A model generated the notes under the pieces. The model saw nothing but the letters and a program-made list of their open reading frames with translations. It searched no databases and was not told where the DNA came from. Made by a program: the position numbers and the translations under genes. Below are positions 8,541-19,321 of a DNA stretch of 64,000 nt, piece by piece. Location: the NCBI GenBank assembly GCA_040218575.1, contig JAVJRE010000007.1:186001-250000 (forward strand), given 5' to 3'. This DNA comes from Alphaproteobacteria bacterium (GTDB lineage: Bacteria > Pseudomonadota > Alphaproteobacteria > JAVJRE01). Position 1 is the stretch's first letter, and every line of letters starts with the position of its first letter.

Positions 8541-9551
8541 TTATTCCGCCGTGCGGACGTCCATCCCCGGCGGCGGACGCCGTGACCCCAGCCAGCCACG
8601 GATCTTGCCGGGCAGGCTTTCCAGCCCCTGTGGCAGGAACATCACCGCAAGGATCAGGATGATACCGAAAATGGCCGGCCGCCACTCCGGCGGCAGATCG
8701 ATATAAAGACGCAGCACCTGATCAACCACGGTCAGAGCAATCAAGCCGATGATGGGCCCCCAGAACGTGCGCGTACCGCCCACAATGACCCACACCAGCA
8801 CCAGCAACATGGCATGGATGCTGAAGATTCTGGGATTGATCGTGCTCAGATTGTGGGCGAAGAGGGCGCCGGCGATGCCCGCGAAGAAGGATGCCAGAAC
8901 CAGCGCCAGGGTGCGATAGCGCCACAGATTGACGCCAACCGACTCGGCCAGCAGATCCTTCCAGTGAATGGCGTTGAGGGTCAGGCCGATGCGCGACCTC
9001 TCAATGCGATACATGAGGAACAGGGCAACGGCGGTCACAGCCGTGATCATGAAATAGGCATTGATCGGGTCGAAGAAATCAAGGCGGCCGAGCCCCGGCA
9101 GAGTGAGATCGAAGCCGGGAATGAGGGAAATGCCGCGAGTGCCACCAAAGGGATCACGAAAGCGGATCCACGACAGGCGGATGGCCTCACCGGCGGCAAA
9201 GCTGCCGATCAGGAAATAAAAGCCCTTCATGCGGAACAGCGGGAAGGCGAGGATCAAGGCGACAAGCGCCGCCACCAGTCCGCCCAGAGGAATTGACAGC
9301 CACAGGGGAATGCCAAGCTGCTTGGCGGCCAGGGCGCTGGCATAGGCGCCGACCCCCATGATGACCACGTGGGCGAGGGAGAACTCTCCGGTCATGGCCA
9401 GCAACCGGTAGCTGACCACGACAATGGCGAAGATCATCATGGTCACCAGCGTACCGACCATGGAATCGCCGCCGATGAGCTGCGCCCCATAGGGAGCGAG
9501 CAGCACGGCCACGGCAATCGCCAGGGACAGGGGCAGGTGGCGCAGAGCCAT
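8541..9551 (-). CDS. livM: Liv-type ABC transporter permease (LivM-like)
   Basis: A 336-residue polytopic membrane protein of the LivM family, with hydrophobic helices throughout and the family segments YRLLAMTGEFSLAHVVIMGVG and LFAHNLSTINPRIFSIH. Also characteristic are a glycine-rich VWVIVGGTRTFWGPIIG loop and a C-terminal ILILAVMFLPQGL. The gene starts four bases after the livH stop, so the two permeases are coupled. With LivH it should form the transmembrane channel for the substrate delivered by the LivK-like protein. Confidence 0.9.
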   Translation of the reverse strand: MALRHLPLSLAIAVAVLLAPYGAQLIGGDSMVGTLVTMMIFAIVVVSYRLLAMTGEFSLAHVVIMGVGAYASALAAKQLGIPLWLSIPLGGLVAALVALILAFPLFRMKGFYFLIGSFAAGEAIRLSWIRFRDPFGGTRGISLIPGFDLTLPGLGRLDFFDPINAYFMITAVTAVALFLMYRIERSRIGLTLNAIHWKDLLAESVGVNLWRYRTLALVLASFFAGIAGALFAHNLSTINPRIFSIHAMLLVLVWVIVGGTRTFWGPIIGLIALTVVDQVLRLYIDLPPEWRPAIFGIILILAVMFLPQGLESLPGKIRGWLGSRRPPPGMDVRTAE

Positions 9552-9555
9552 GACC

Positions 9556-10470
9556 TCAGACCTTCTCCACGGTGCCCATGATACCGGTCGGCTTGATCAC
9601 CAGGACGACCATCATGATGACCAGCCCCAAAATCGTCGCCAGCGTTCCGTCATAGAGCGTCGTGACGAAGGTGTGGAAAAAGCTGAACAGGACGGCGGCC
9701 AGCACGGCGCCCTCCAGGCTGCCGATACCGCCAACGATGATGACAATGAAGGCCGTAATGATGGCCTGGCCGCCCATGTTGGGATCGACCCGCACCAGCG
9801 GCGACATGAACGCACCGGCGGCGCCGGCCAGGCCGGCGCCGATGGCCATGGCGAGAAGGGAGAAGCGGTTTATGCCGATGCCCTGCAGCGACGCCGCCTC
9901 CATGTCCTGGGCCACCGCCCGCATGGCCCAGCCGATCCGGGTGCGATAGAGGAACAGCCACAACGCCCCCAACAGGACAATGGCCGCGACAACCACCAGC
10001 AACCGCTGGGCCGAGACACTCACCGCCTCGTTGCCAAACAGGGTGATCGCGCCCTGATAGGGCGAGGGGACGTGCTTCATCAGGCCGACTCCGCCCCATT
10101 CCACGGCGACCACCTGCAGCACGAACAGCAGGCCGACACTGATGATGAGGCCGCCCAGGGGATTGCCCCGCATGGGTCGGAACAGAGTTCGCTCCATGAC
10201 CATGCCGAATCCGGCAATGGCCAGGATGGCAATCAGAACAGCGATGGGGAAGGCCCAGCCATTCTCTCCATAAAGGTACCAGACCACATAGGCGCCCAGC
10301 ATATACAGCTCGCCATGAGCGAAGTTGATGACCCCCATGACGCCAAAGATAAGAACCAGGCCAACTGCCAGCAGGGCGGCGAAACTGGCCGCCCACAAGG
10401 CGTTGATGGTCGTCTGCATCAGCAGATCGGCAGTGATTTCGACGCCAAACACCCTGACCCCACTCCCCAT
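9556..10470 (-). CDS. livH: Liv-type ABC transporter permease (LivH-like)
   Basis: A 304-residue polytopic permease. Family hallmarks are LVLIFGVMGVINFAHGELYMLGAY near the N-terminus, MERTLFRPMRGNPLGGLIISVG, and the C-terminal IIVGGIGSLEGAVLAA and VLVIKPTGIMG. ATG at 10470 is the first start; a later Met (MQTTINALW) is possible. The gene is 241 bases downstream of livK, with an intrinsic terminator in the gap, and is followed immediately by livM. It is expected in the inner membrane. Confidence 0.9.
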   Translation of the reverse strand: MGSGVRVFGVEITADLLMQTTINALWAASFAALLAVGLVLIFGVMGVINFAHGELYMLGAYVVWYLYGENGWAFPIAVLIAILAIAGFGMVMERTLFRPMRGNPLGGLIISVGLLFVLQVVAVEWGGVGLMKHVPSPYQGAITLFGNEAVSVSAQRLLVVVAAIVLLGALWLFLYRTRIGWAMRAVAQDMEAASLQGIGINRFSLLAMAIGAGLAGAAGAFMSPLVRVDPNMGGQAIITAFIVIIVGGIGSLEGAVLAAVLFSFFHTFVTTLYDGTLATILGLVIMMVVLVIKPTGIMGTVEKV

Positions 10471-10595
10471 GATAGCCGGGCACGACCCTCGGTCACGGCG
10501 CCCGGGCGGCGTGGCACAACTGCGCTTTGTTCTACCGCCTCACGCGGGCAGCAGGAACCCGGTCCGCGGGCTTATCCCCGGCACTATATGGCGAC

Positions 10596-10633
10596 AAAAA
10601 AACAGGGAGCGCCACCACCGGTGACGCTCCCTG
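10596..10633 (-). terminator. Intrinsic terminator/attenuator between livK and livH
   Basis: Perfect 9-bp arms CAGGGAGCG (10603-10611) and CGCTCCCTG (10625-10633) flank a 13-base loop. Read on the minus strand, the hairpin is followed by seven T (A-run at 10596-10602). It should end most transcripts from livK, letting binding protein exceed the permeases, a common pattern in solute-binding-protein operons. Confidence 0.85.
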
Positions 10634-10711
10634 AACCAATGCGGGCCCCTGAACCAATGCCGGACCACATCGTGACGGCAGTTCGGCAGATCGGGCGGAA
10701 CCCTCGCGGCC

Positions 10712-11998
10712 CTAGGCCCGCTGATCCCACATCTCGCCATAGGCGCGATAGGTCTCGATGAAGGTCTCCTTGTGGGCGTCCCACCAGGCCGGAATGCTCT
10801 TGAACTCGGCAATCCGGGCGCGGCCTTCGCTGTTCATCACCACCACCGGCCAGTCTCCGACCAGCGCGTTGTTGATACCGAACAGCTCTTCGCCCCACCA
10901 CACGGCCGGGCCGAAGGCATGCTGACCCGTGGGCGAAGCCTTCATGGCCTGCAGGACCGGACCGGGCTCCACCGAGCCGGCGGCCTTTGCCGCGTCCACC
11001 CACAGCGACATGATCGAGGCATACTCCCACGACACCGCCGACCAGGTGTTCGGGAAACGCTCCTGATAGGTGTTCCAGAACTTCTGGGAGTCGGTGAACG
11101 TGACGCGGCCTTCCAGCGCCGGATCGTCGAAGTCGGGGAACTGGAAGATGGTGCCCTCGACGAACTCGACGCTCGTCTTCTCGATCACCTGCGGATAGTT
11201 GTCGAAGGTGCAGGAGATGATCTTGCCGCCAAAGCCCTGCAAAAAGGCCTGTTCCATCAACAGGTTGACGAAATCCGCATAGGCCGTATCTAGGCACAGC
11301 ACATCCGGATTGGAGGCCAGCATGCGGGTCATGATGGGGGCGAAATCGGTGGTGGCGGGATCGAAGAAGATCTCGTCCACCATCTCCATGCCATGGACCT
11401 TGAAGGCCGCCTGGTAGGTGGCGACCGACGGCCGACCCAGCGAATCTTCCTGGGCGCAGATGGCGACCCGCTTGGCGTCGGGGAAGTTCTCGGCCAGCCA
11501 CTGGACACCCGTCACATTGTAGATCGGGTGCACTTCAGTCGGCGCAATCAGGCTCGGCGTATCAGGCGACAAATCGCTCGGCAGCAGGGTCGACACCAAC
11601 ATGCCATTGGCATTGGCGAAGGGCTGCACCGCCGGCCAGGTGTCGCCACCCAGCATCATGATGAACTTGACCTCATCCTCAAGCACCAGCTTGCGGGCGC
11701 CGGCCAGAGCGCGGTCCGGCGAGTATTCGTTGTCATAGGGAACAAACTCGACGGTGTAGGTGTCGCCGCCGATTTCGATACCGCCAGCGGCGTTAACCTC
11801 GTCGGCCCAGATGTTGCAGCCGTTGAGGCCCGGCAGGCCCCAGGCCGCCACTTCGCCCGTCAGGGGCGCCAGGAAGCCGATCTTGAGCACCTTATCCGCC
11901 GCCGCTGCTGGGCGAGGCAGGCTGGCGCCGGCGATCGTGAGACCCGCAGCGCCGGCGGCGCTGGACTGAAGCAACCTTCGGCGTGTCAGTGCCGTCAT
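10712..11998 (-). CDS. livK: Liv-type ABC transporter substrate-binding protein, Tat-type signal
   Basis: A 428-residue periplasmic binding protein (type 1 fold, Peripla_BP_6). The start at ATG 11998 sits 8 bases from an AGAAGGGG ribosome site; an ATG two codons upstream is too close. The N-terminus, TRRRLLQSSAAGAAGLTIAG, is a twin-arginine signal, followed by an Ala-rich cleavage region (AAAADKV). The fold begins VLKIGFLAPLTGEVAAWG, with WADEVNAAGG and DTAYADFVNLLMEQA further on. A Tat signal implies export in folded form. The ligand cannot be read from sequence; neighbours suggest methylated amines, amides or related nitrogen compounds. A strong terminator follows. Confidence 0.88.
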   Translation of the reverse strand: MTALTRRRLLQSSAAGAAGLTIAGASLPRPAAAADKVLKIGFLAPLTGEVAAWGLPGLNGCNIWADEVNAAGGIEIGGDTYTVEFVPYDNEYSPDRALAGARKLVLEDEVKFIMMLGGDTWPAVQPFANANGMLVSTLLPSDLSPDTPSLIAPTEVHPIYNVTGVQWLAENFPDAKRVAICAQEDSLGRPSVATYQAAFKVHGMEMVDEIFFDPATTDFAPIMTRMLASNPDVLCLDTAYADFVNLLMEQAFLQGFGGKIISCTFDNYPQVIEKTSVEFVEGTIFQFPDFDDPALEGRVTFTDSQKFWNTYQERFPNTWSAVSWEYASIMSLWVDAAKAAGSVEPGPVLQAMKASPTGQHAFGPAVWWGEELFGINNALVGDWPVVVMNSEGRARIAEFKSIPAWWDAHKETFIETYRAYGEMWDQRA

Positions 11999-14762
<2,764 letters not shown>

Positions 14763-14811
14763 CCGGCGCCTCCGGCTTCAGGGTTTCGCAAGGCGAAACT
14801 GACGTCTGTTG

Positions 14812-14848
14812 CGCCCCGGTCCTTCATTGGGCCGGGGCGTAGCGCTTT
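14812..14848 (+). terminator. Possible intrinsic terminator after the dehydrogenase gene
   Basis: Arms CGCCCCGG (14812-14819) and CCGGGGCG (14832-14839) form a perfect 8-bp stem, with a short four-T tract at 14846-14849. The tail is weak. It may attenuate rather than stop transcription into the downstream ETF genes, which lie 206 bases after the dehydrogenase. Confidence 0.45.
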
Positions 14849-14968
14849 TCCGGCGCCGTGCGTTGCATGGGCCCGGCAAGGAAGGCCCCCAACAAGGGTG
14901 TGCCACATTCGGGTGATACGCTTTCGAGCAGCCCACTTTCAAGCAACTGGGACGACTGACCGGAACGC

Positions 14969-17900
14969 ATGGTCGAGACTCGCGAACTCTTCTGGAATAT
15001 CGGCGGCCCTGGCGTCCTGCTGTTCTACGGCTTCGCCATCCCGGCCATGGCTCTATTCGCGTGGGGCTTCGTCCGCCATGTGGTGAAGTACCGTCGCGGC
15101 GGGCCGGCCCGCATACCGGTGCGCCTCAGCGATGGCGTGCGGCACATGCTGTCCGACGTGTTCTCCCAGCGCACCATCGCCCGTCGCGACAGTTTCGCCG
15201 GCCACACCCACAGCATTATCTTCTACGGTTTCGTGCTGCTGTTCATCGGCACGTCCACCATCACGCTTGATTACGACATCATCGAACCGCTTACCGGCGT
15301 CAGCTTCTGGCAGGGCTGGTTCTACAAAGGCTTCAGCCTGGTGATGGATGTCGCCGGAGTCGGGCTGATCGTCGGCGTCGTGCTGATGATGATCCGGCGC
15401 GGCGCCTTCCGCCTGCCGAAACTGGTCTATGTCCGCTCTTACCGCGGTGAGAGCGAAGCCCGGCCCTCAGCCCGTGCCTGGATCAACGAGGACTGGTTGT
15501 TTCTCTGGGTCCTGCTGATCATCGCCATCACCGGCTTCCTGCTGGAAGGCGTACGCATCGTCATGGATCGCCCGCCGTTCGAGGTGTGGTCGGTGGTCGG
15601 CTGGCAGTTGGCCAACCTGTTCGAGCTGTTCGGTATGACCAAGGCCGTGGCGGCGGATATCCGCGCCGCAAGCTGGTGGTTCCACGGACTGCTGGCCCTG
15701 GCTTTCATCGGCGCCATTCCCTGGAACAAGGCCAAGCATATCATTTCGGTCATGGGGTCCCTGGCCAGTCGCGACCGCCTGGCCGGCAAGCGGTTGGCGC
15801 GCATCCCCGAGGAGACCGAAGAGGTCGGCATCCGCGCCCTGTCCGGCTTCTCATGGAAGGACATGCTGAACTTCGACGCCTGCACCAAATGCGGGCGTTG
15901 CCATGACGCTTGTCCGGCCCGCACCGTCGGCTATCCCCTGAGCCCGCGCGATCTGATCCTGGATCTGCGTCTGGCCAATGACCGGGCGCAGGGCCGGGAT
16001 CTCGAGGCGGTGGACCTGGTCGGCGATATTATCGATGAGGAGACCCTGTGGGCCTGCCGCACATGCAATGCCTGTGTGGAAATCTGCCCGGTCGGCATCG
16101 AACACATGCCGATCATCGTCGAGATGCGCCGGGCCCTGGTCGATCAGGACCGCATGGACCCGCTGCTCCGCACGACTCTGGCGACCATCTCCAACACCGG
16201 CAACAGCTTTGGCGAGAACTCTCGCCGGCGCGGCGGCTGGACGCAGGCCCTGGACTTTCCGGTCAAGGACATTCGCCAGGAGGCGGCGGAGCACCTGTGG
16301 TTCGTCGGTGACTATGCTTCTTTCGACCCGCGCAATCAGCAGGTCAGCCAGACCGTGGCCAAGCTGCTACGGCTGGCCGATGTGGATTATGGCATCCTCT
16401 ACGATTCCGAACGCACGGCCGGCAATGACGTGCGGCGGGTCGGCGAAGAGGGGCTGTTTGAATCCCTGGTGGAGCACAATACCGGGCAAATGGCCGACGC
16501 CAGTTTCGGCTCCATCATCACCACCGATCCGCACAGCTACAACACCATCCGCAACGAGTATCCCGACTTCGCTCCGGTCAAGGAGATCCGTCACTATTCA
16601 CAAGTGCTGGCGCAACTTCTGCGCGATGGCAGGCTGAAGGTCACCAAGCCGCTGGGGCTGCGGGTCACCCTCCATGATCCATGCCATCTGGGCCGCTTTA
16701 ACGGCCAGACCGCGCCGCCGCGCGATGTCCTGGCAATGATAGGATGTGAGCTTGTGGAAATGCCGCGTCATGGCGACAATTCCTTCTGTTGCGGGGCCGG
16801 CGGCGGGCGCATTTGGATACCGGACAAGCCTGGGGTAGAAAAGCCGTCCGAGAACCGGATGCATGAAGCAGCCGCCCTGAACGTGGACACGTTCGTTGTG
16901 TGCTGTCCCAAGGATCTGACGATGTTTGAAGACGCCCGCAAGACCAGCGGGCACGAGGGAGATTTGGTGGTGGCTGACCTTGCAGAACTTGTGGCGCAGG
17001 CGATCCAGCTGGACAAGCTGAACGTCAAGGACGCGCCAAGGCTGGTGGACCAGATTGTCGAGGCGGCAGCCGAGCAGATTGCCGAGCGGGCGGTGGAGCG
17101 CTTCGCCGCCAAGCTGGAAGAGCGCATGCCCTCGATTGCCGCGGGCGCCGCCGCCGCGACAGCGGCGACCATGGCCGGCCATATGGCCGGCGTCGCACCA
17201 GCCGCGGTGAGCACACCGCCGGCGGCGGCAATGGCCCCACCCGCCACTGCGAAACCGCCGGCTGCGGCCGCTGCCGTGGCGGCCGATCCTGTCGAAACGA
17301 CCGATCCTGCCGTCGCGGCGTCTGCGGAATCTCCCGTTGCCACCGAAACCCCGGCGGCGCAGACGGCGGAACAGACAGCCGTCCCGGCGGAATCCACGCC
17401 ATCCGCAAGCACCGGGGCGACTTCGGCGGCAACCGCACTGACGCCGATTGACGACATTCCGTGGAAAGCGGAACCCCTGACGGCCATTGACCTGCCGTCC
17501 TATGAGGTGCCGGCCAAGGACGGCCCGCGCATCATGGTGGCGGTCAAGCATGTGGCGCAGTTGGGCGACGAGTTCGCTTTCCGTGAGGACAGCCGTGATG
17601 TCCAGTCGGACTATTTCGATTTCGTCCTGAATGAATGGGACGATGCGGCGTTGGAACACGCGCTACGCCTGGTTGAGGCCGCCGGTTCGGGCGAAGTGGT
17701 GGCGGTGACCATCGGCGCGGACGGGGCGGAGGAAAGCCTCCGCCGCATTCTGGCCAAGGGCGCCCACCGCGGCGTCCGCGTCTGGGCCGACGGGCTGGAC
17801 ACCGCCGATCCCGTGACCATCGCCCGTATCCTGGCCGGTGTCGTTCAGCATGAGCAGCCGGACCTGATTCTGACCGGCGCCCAGTCCGGCGAGCACGCCC

Positions 17901-18292
17901 ATGGCGCCACCGGCACGGCGCTGGCCCGTATTCTGGGGCTGCCGCACCTGGCCATCGCGGTGGAAATCGAATGGTCCGGCAGTGGCCCGGCCAAGGTCAC
18001 CCGCGAGTTGGAAGGCGGCTTGCGCCACACGGTGACCATGCCGACGCCGGCCCTGGTCTCGATCCAGACCGGCATCACCCCGCGCTATGCCACGCTGCGC
18101 ATGATCAAACAGGCACGCCAGAAGCCCCTGGAAGTCGTGGACGGGTCCGCCGCGGTAGGCGCCACCGGCGGCTTTGAAGTCCGCCGCATGTACACGCCGC
18201 CCAAGGGCAAGGGTGCGGAGATGATCTCCGGGTCGGCCGAAGACGTGGCGGCCAAGCTGGCCGAGGTCATCCGCAACTTCAAGGGAGCCTAG
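14969..18292 (+). CDS. Fusion of DgcB/EtfD-like membrane Fe-S quinone oxidoreductase with ETF beta subunit
   Basis: A single 1107-residue frame. Residues 1-270 hold about five membrane helices (for example SIIFYGFVLLFIGTSTITLDY and WLFLWVLLIIAITGFLLEG) like a nitrate-reductase-gamma cytochrome b domain. Two 4Fe-4S motifs start at Cys305 (CTKCGRCHDACP) and near Cys363 (CRTCNACVEICPVG). Two CCG-type domains follow; the second has HDPCHLGR, FCCGAGGG and CCPKD, while the first has lost its Cys (ERTAG, TTDPHS). An Ala/Pro/Thr-rich linker spans about residues 700-845. A complete EtfB domain (MVAVKHVAQLGDEFAF onward, residues about 851-1107) ends the protein. ETF would be physically tethered to its quinone reductase. 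EtfA is encoded three bases downstream. Confidence 0.88.
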   Translation: MVETRELFWNIGGPGVLLFYGFAIPAMALFAWGFVRHVVKYRRGGPARIPVRLSDGVRHMLSDVFSQRTIARRDSFAGHTHSIIFYGFVLLFIGTSTITLDYDIIEPLTGVSFWQGWFYKGFSLVMDVAGVGLIVGVVLMMIRRGAFRLPKLVYVRSYRGESEARPSARAWINEDWLFLWVLLIIAITGFLLEGVRIVMDRPPFEVWSVVGWQLANLFELFGMTKAVAADIRAASWWFHGLLALAFIGAIPWNKAKHIISVMGSLASRDRLAGKRLARIPEETEEVGIRALSGFSWKDMLNFDACTKCGRCHDACPARTVGYPLSPRDLILDLRLANDRAQGRDLEAVDLVGDIIDEETLWACRTCNACVEICPVGIEHMPIIVEMRRALVDQDRMDPLLRTTLATISNTGNSFGENSRRRGGWTQALDFPVKDIRQEAAEHLWFVGDYASFDPRNQQVSQTVAKLLRLADVDYGILYDSERTAGNDVRRVGEEGLFESLVEHNTGQMADASFGSIITTDPHSYNTIRNEYPDFAPVKEIRHYSQVLAQLLRDGRLKVTKPLGLRVTLHDPCHLGRFNGQTAPPRDVLAMIGCELVEMPRHGDNSFCCGAGGGRIWIPDKPGVEKPSENRMHEAAALNVDTFVVCCPKDLTMFEDARKTSGHEGDLVVADLAELVAQAIQLDKLNVKDAPRLVDQIVEAAAEQIAERAVERFAAKLEERMPSIAAGAAAATAATMAGHMAGVAPAAVSTPPAAAMAPPATAKPPAAAAAVAADPVETTDPAVAASAESPVATETPAAQTAEQTAVPAESTPSASTGATSAATALTPIDDIPWKAEPLTAIDLPSYEVPAKDGPRIMVAVKHVAQLGDEFAFREDSRDVQSDYFDFVLNEWDDAALEHALRLVEAAGSGEVVAVTIGADGAEESLRRILAKGAHRGVRVWADGLDTADPVTIARILAGVVQHEQPDLILTGAQSGEHAHGATGTALARILGLPHLAIAVEIEWSGSGPAKVTRELEGGLRHTVTMPTPALVSIQTGITPRYATLRMIKQARQKPLEVVDGSAAVGATGGFEVRRMYTPPKGKGAEMISGSAEDVAAKLAEVIRNFKGA

Positions 18293-18295
18293 GTC

Positions 18296-19261
18296 ATGTC
18301 CGGAATTCTCCTGGTGGCCGATCACGCCAATGGCAAGCTGGCGGATATTTCGGCCGAAATGGTGGGCGCGGCGGCGCTGGTCAAGGATGGCATCGGCGGT
18401 CCGCTGACCGTCGTCGTCATCGCCAGGTCGCCAGGCGATTTCACCGCGGCACTGAATCTGCCGGGGGTCGATGAGATCGTGACGGTGGAAACCCCGGGCG
18501 AACATTTCGACCCGGCCATCACCGAAGAGGCCGTATGCCAGATCGCCATGACCATGCAGCCGCGGCTGATTCTGGCCGGCAACACCGTCAACGGCATGGC
18601 CTATGCGGCGGCGGTAGCGGCGCGCCTCGGCAGCGGCTTCGCCAGTGACTGCATCAGTCTGGCCGTGGAGGAGGGCGCCATTGTCGCCACACGCTCCGGC
18701 TATGGCGCCAAGGTGAATATGGATCTGGCTTTTCCCGGCCGGCCGGTGGTGACGCTGACCCTGCGCGGCGCCACTTTTATCGCGCCGGAAGGGGCGGGCC
18801 AGGCCACGGTCAGCGCCGCGGCGGTGGACCTGTCCCAGGTCGCCGGCATGATCGAGCATGTGGACTATACCGAAGCGCCGCCGGCCAATGTGGATATCGA
18901 AAAGGCCGAGTTCATCCTGTCCATCGGCCGCGGCATCGGCGACGAGAAGGCCGTGCCCCGTTTTCAGGCGCTGGCCGACAAGCTGGGGGCGACGCTTGGC
19001 TGTTCGCGGCCGGTGGCGGATTCCGGCTGGTTGCCCAAGCCCCACCAGGTAGGCCAGTCCGGCAAGGTGGCATCCAACTGCAAGCTGTATGTGGCGCTGG
19101 GCATTTCCGGCGCGGTGCAGCATCTGTTCGGCATGAAGCACATCGATACGGTCATCGCCGTCAACACCGACGCCGACGCCCCCATCTTCAGCGTCGCCAA
19201 GTACGGCGCCACTGTGGATTTGTTCGAGCTGGCGGACGCGCTCGAGCGACAGTTCAACTAG
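18296..19261 (+). CDS. etfA: Electron transfer flavoprotein alpha subunit
   Basis: A 321-residue EtfA. The C-terminal FAD-binding signature is clear: CKLYVALGISGAVQHLFGM, then VIAVNTDADAPIFSVAKYG. The preceding GRGIGDEKAVPRFQALA and SRPVADSGWLPKPHQVG are also family hallmarks. It starts three bases after the stop of the quinone oxidoreductase/EtfB fusion, so heterodimer partners are made together. It should accept electrons from the upstream tri/dimethylamine dehydrogenase, the known physiological donor-acceptor pair in methylotrophs, and deliver them to the membrane domain attached to EtfB. Confidence 0.95.
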   Translation: MSGILLVADHANGKLADISAEMVGAAALVKDGIGGPLTVVVIARSPGDFTAALNLPGVDEIVTVETPGEHFDPAITEEAVCQIAMTMQPRLILAGNTVNGMAYAAAVAARLGSGFASDCISLAVEEGAIVATRSGYGAKVNMDLAFPGRPVVTLTLRGATFIAPEGAGQATVSAAAVDLSQVAGMIEHVDYTEAPPANVDIEKAEFILSIGRGIGDEKAVPRFQALADKLGATLGCSRPVADSGWLPKPHQVGQSGKVASNCKLYVALGISGAVQHLFGMKHIDTVIAVNTDADAPIFSVAKYGATVDLFELADALERQFN

Positions 19262-19321
19262 CGACGGCGGAACGTCGCAGCACTACACATCTGGGACAGA
19301 TGAACAGGAGGGACGACAATA

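Noticed and set aside
9550-10761. 403-codon plus-strand open frame opposite livH
   Set aside because: The product is a Gln/Asp/His-rich low-complexity string; livH on the other strand has clear permease motifs.
17140-17450. Possible frameshift or assembly join inside the fusion gene linker
   Set aside because: The Ala/Pro/Thr-rich frame is continuous, keeps codon bias at third positions and has no stop; read-level data would still be needed to be certain.
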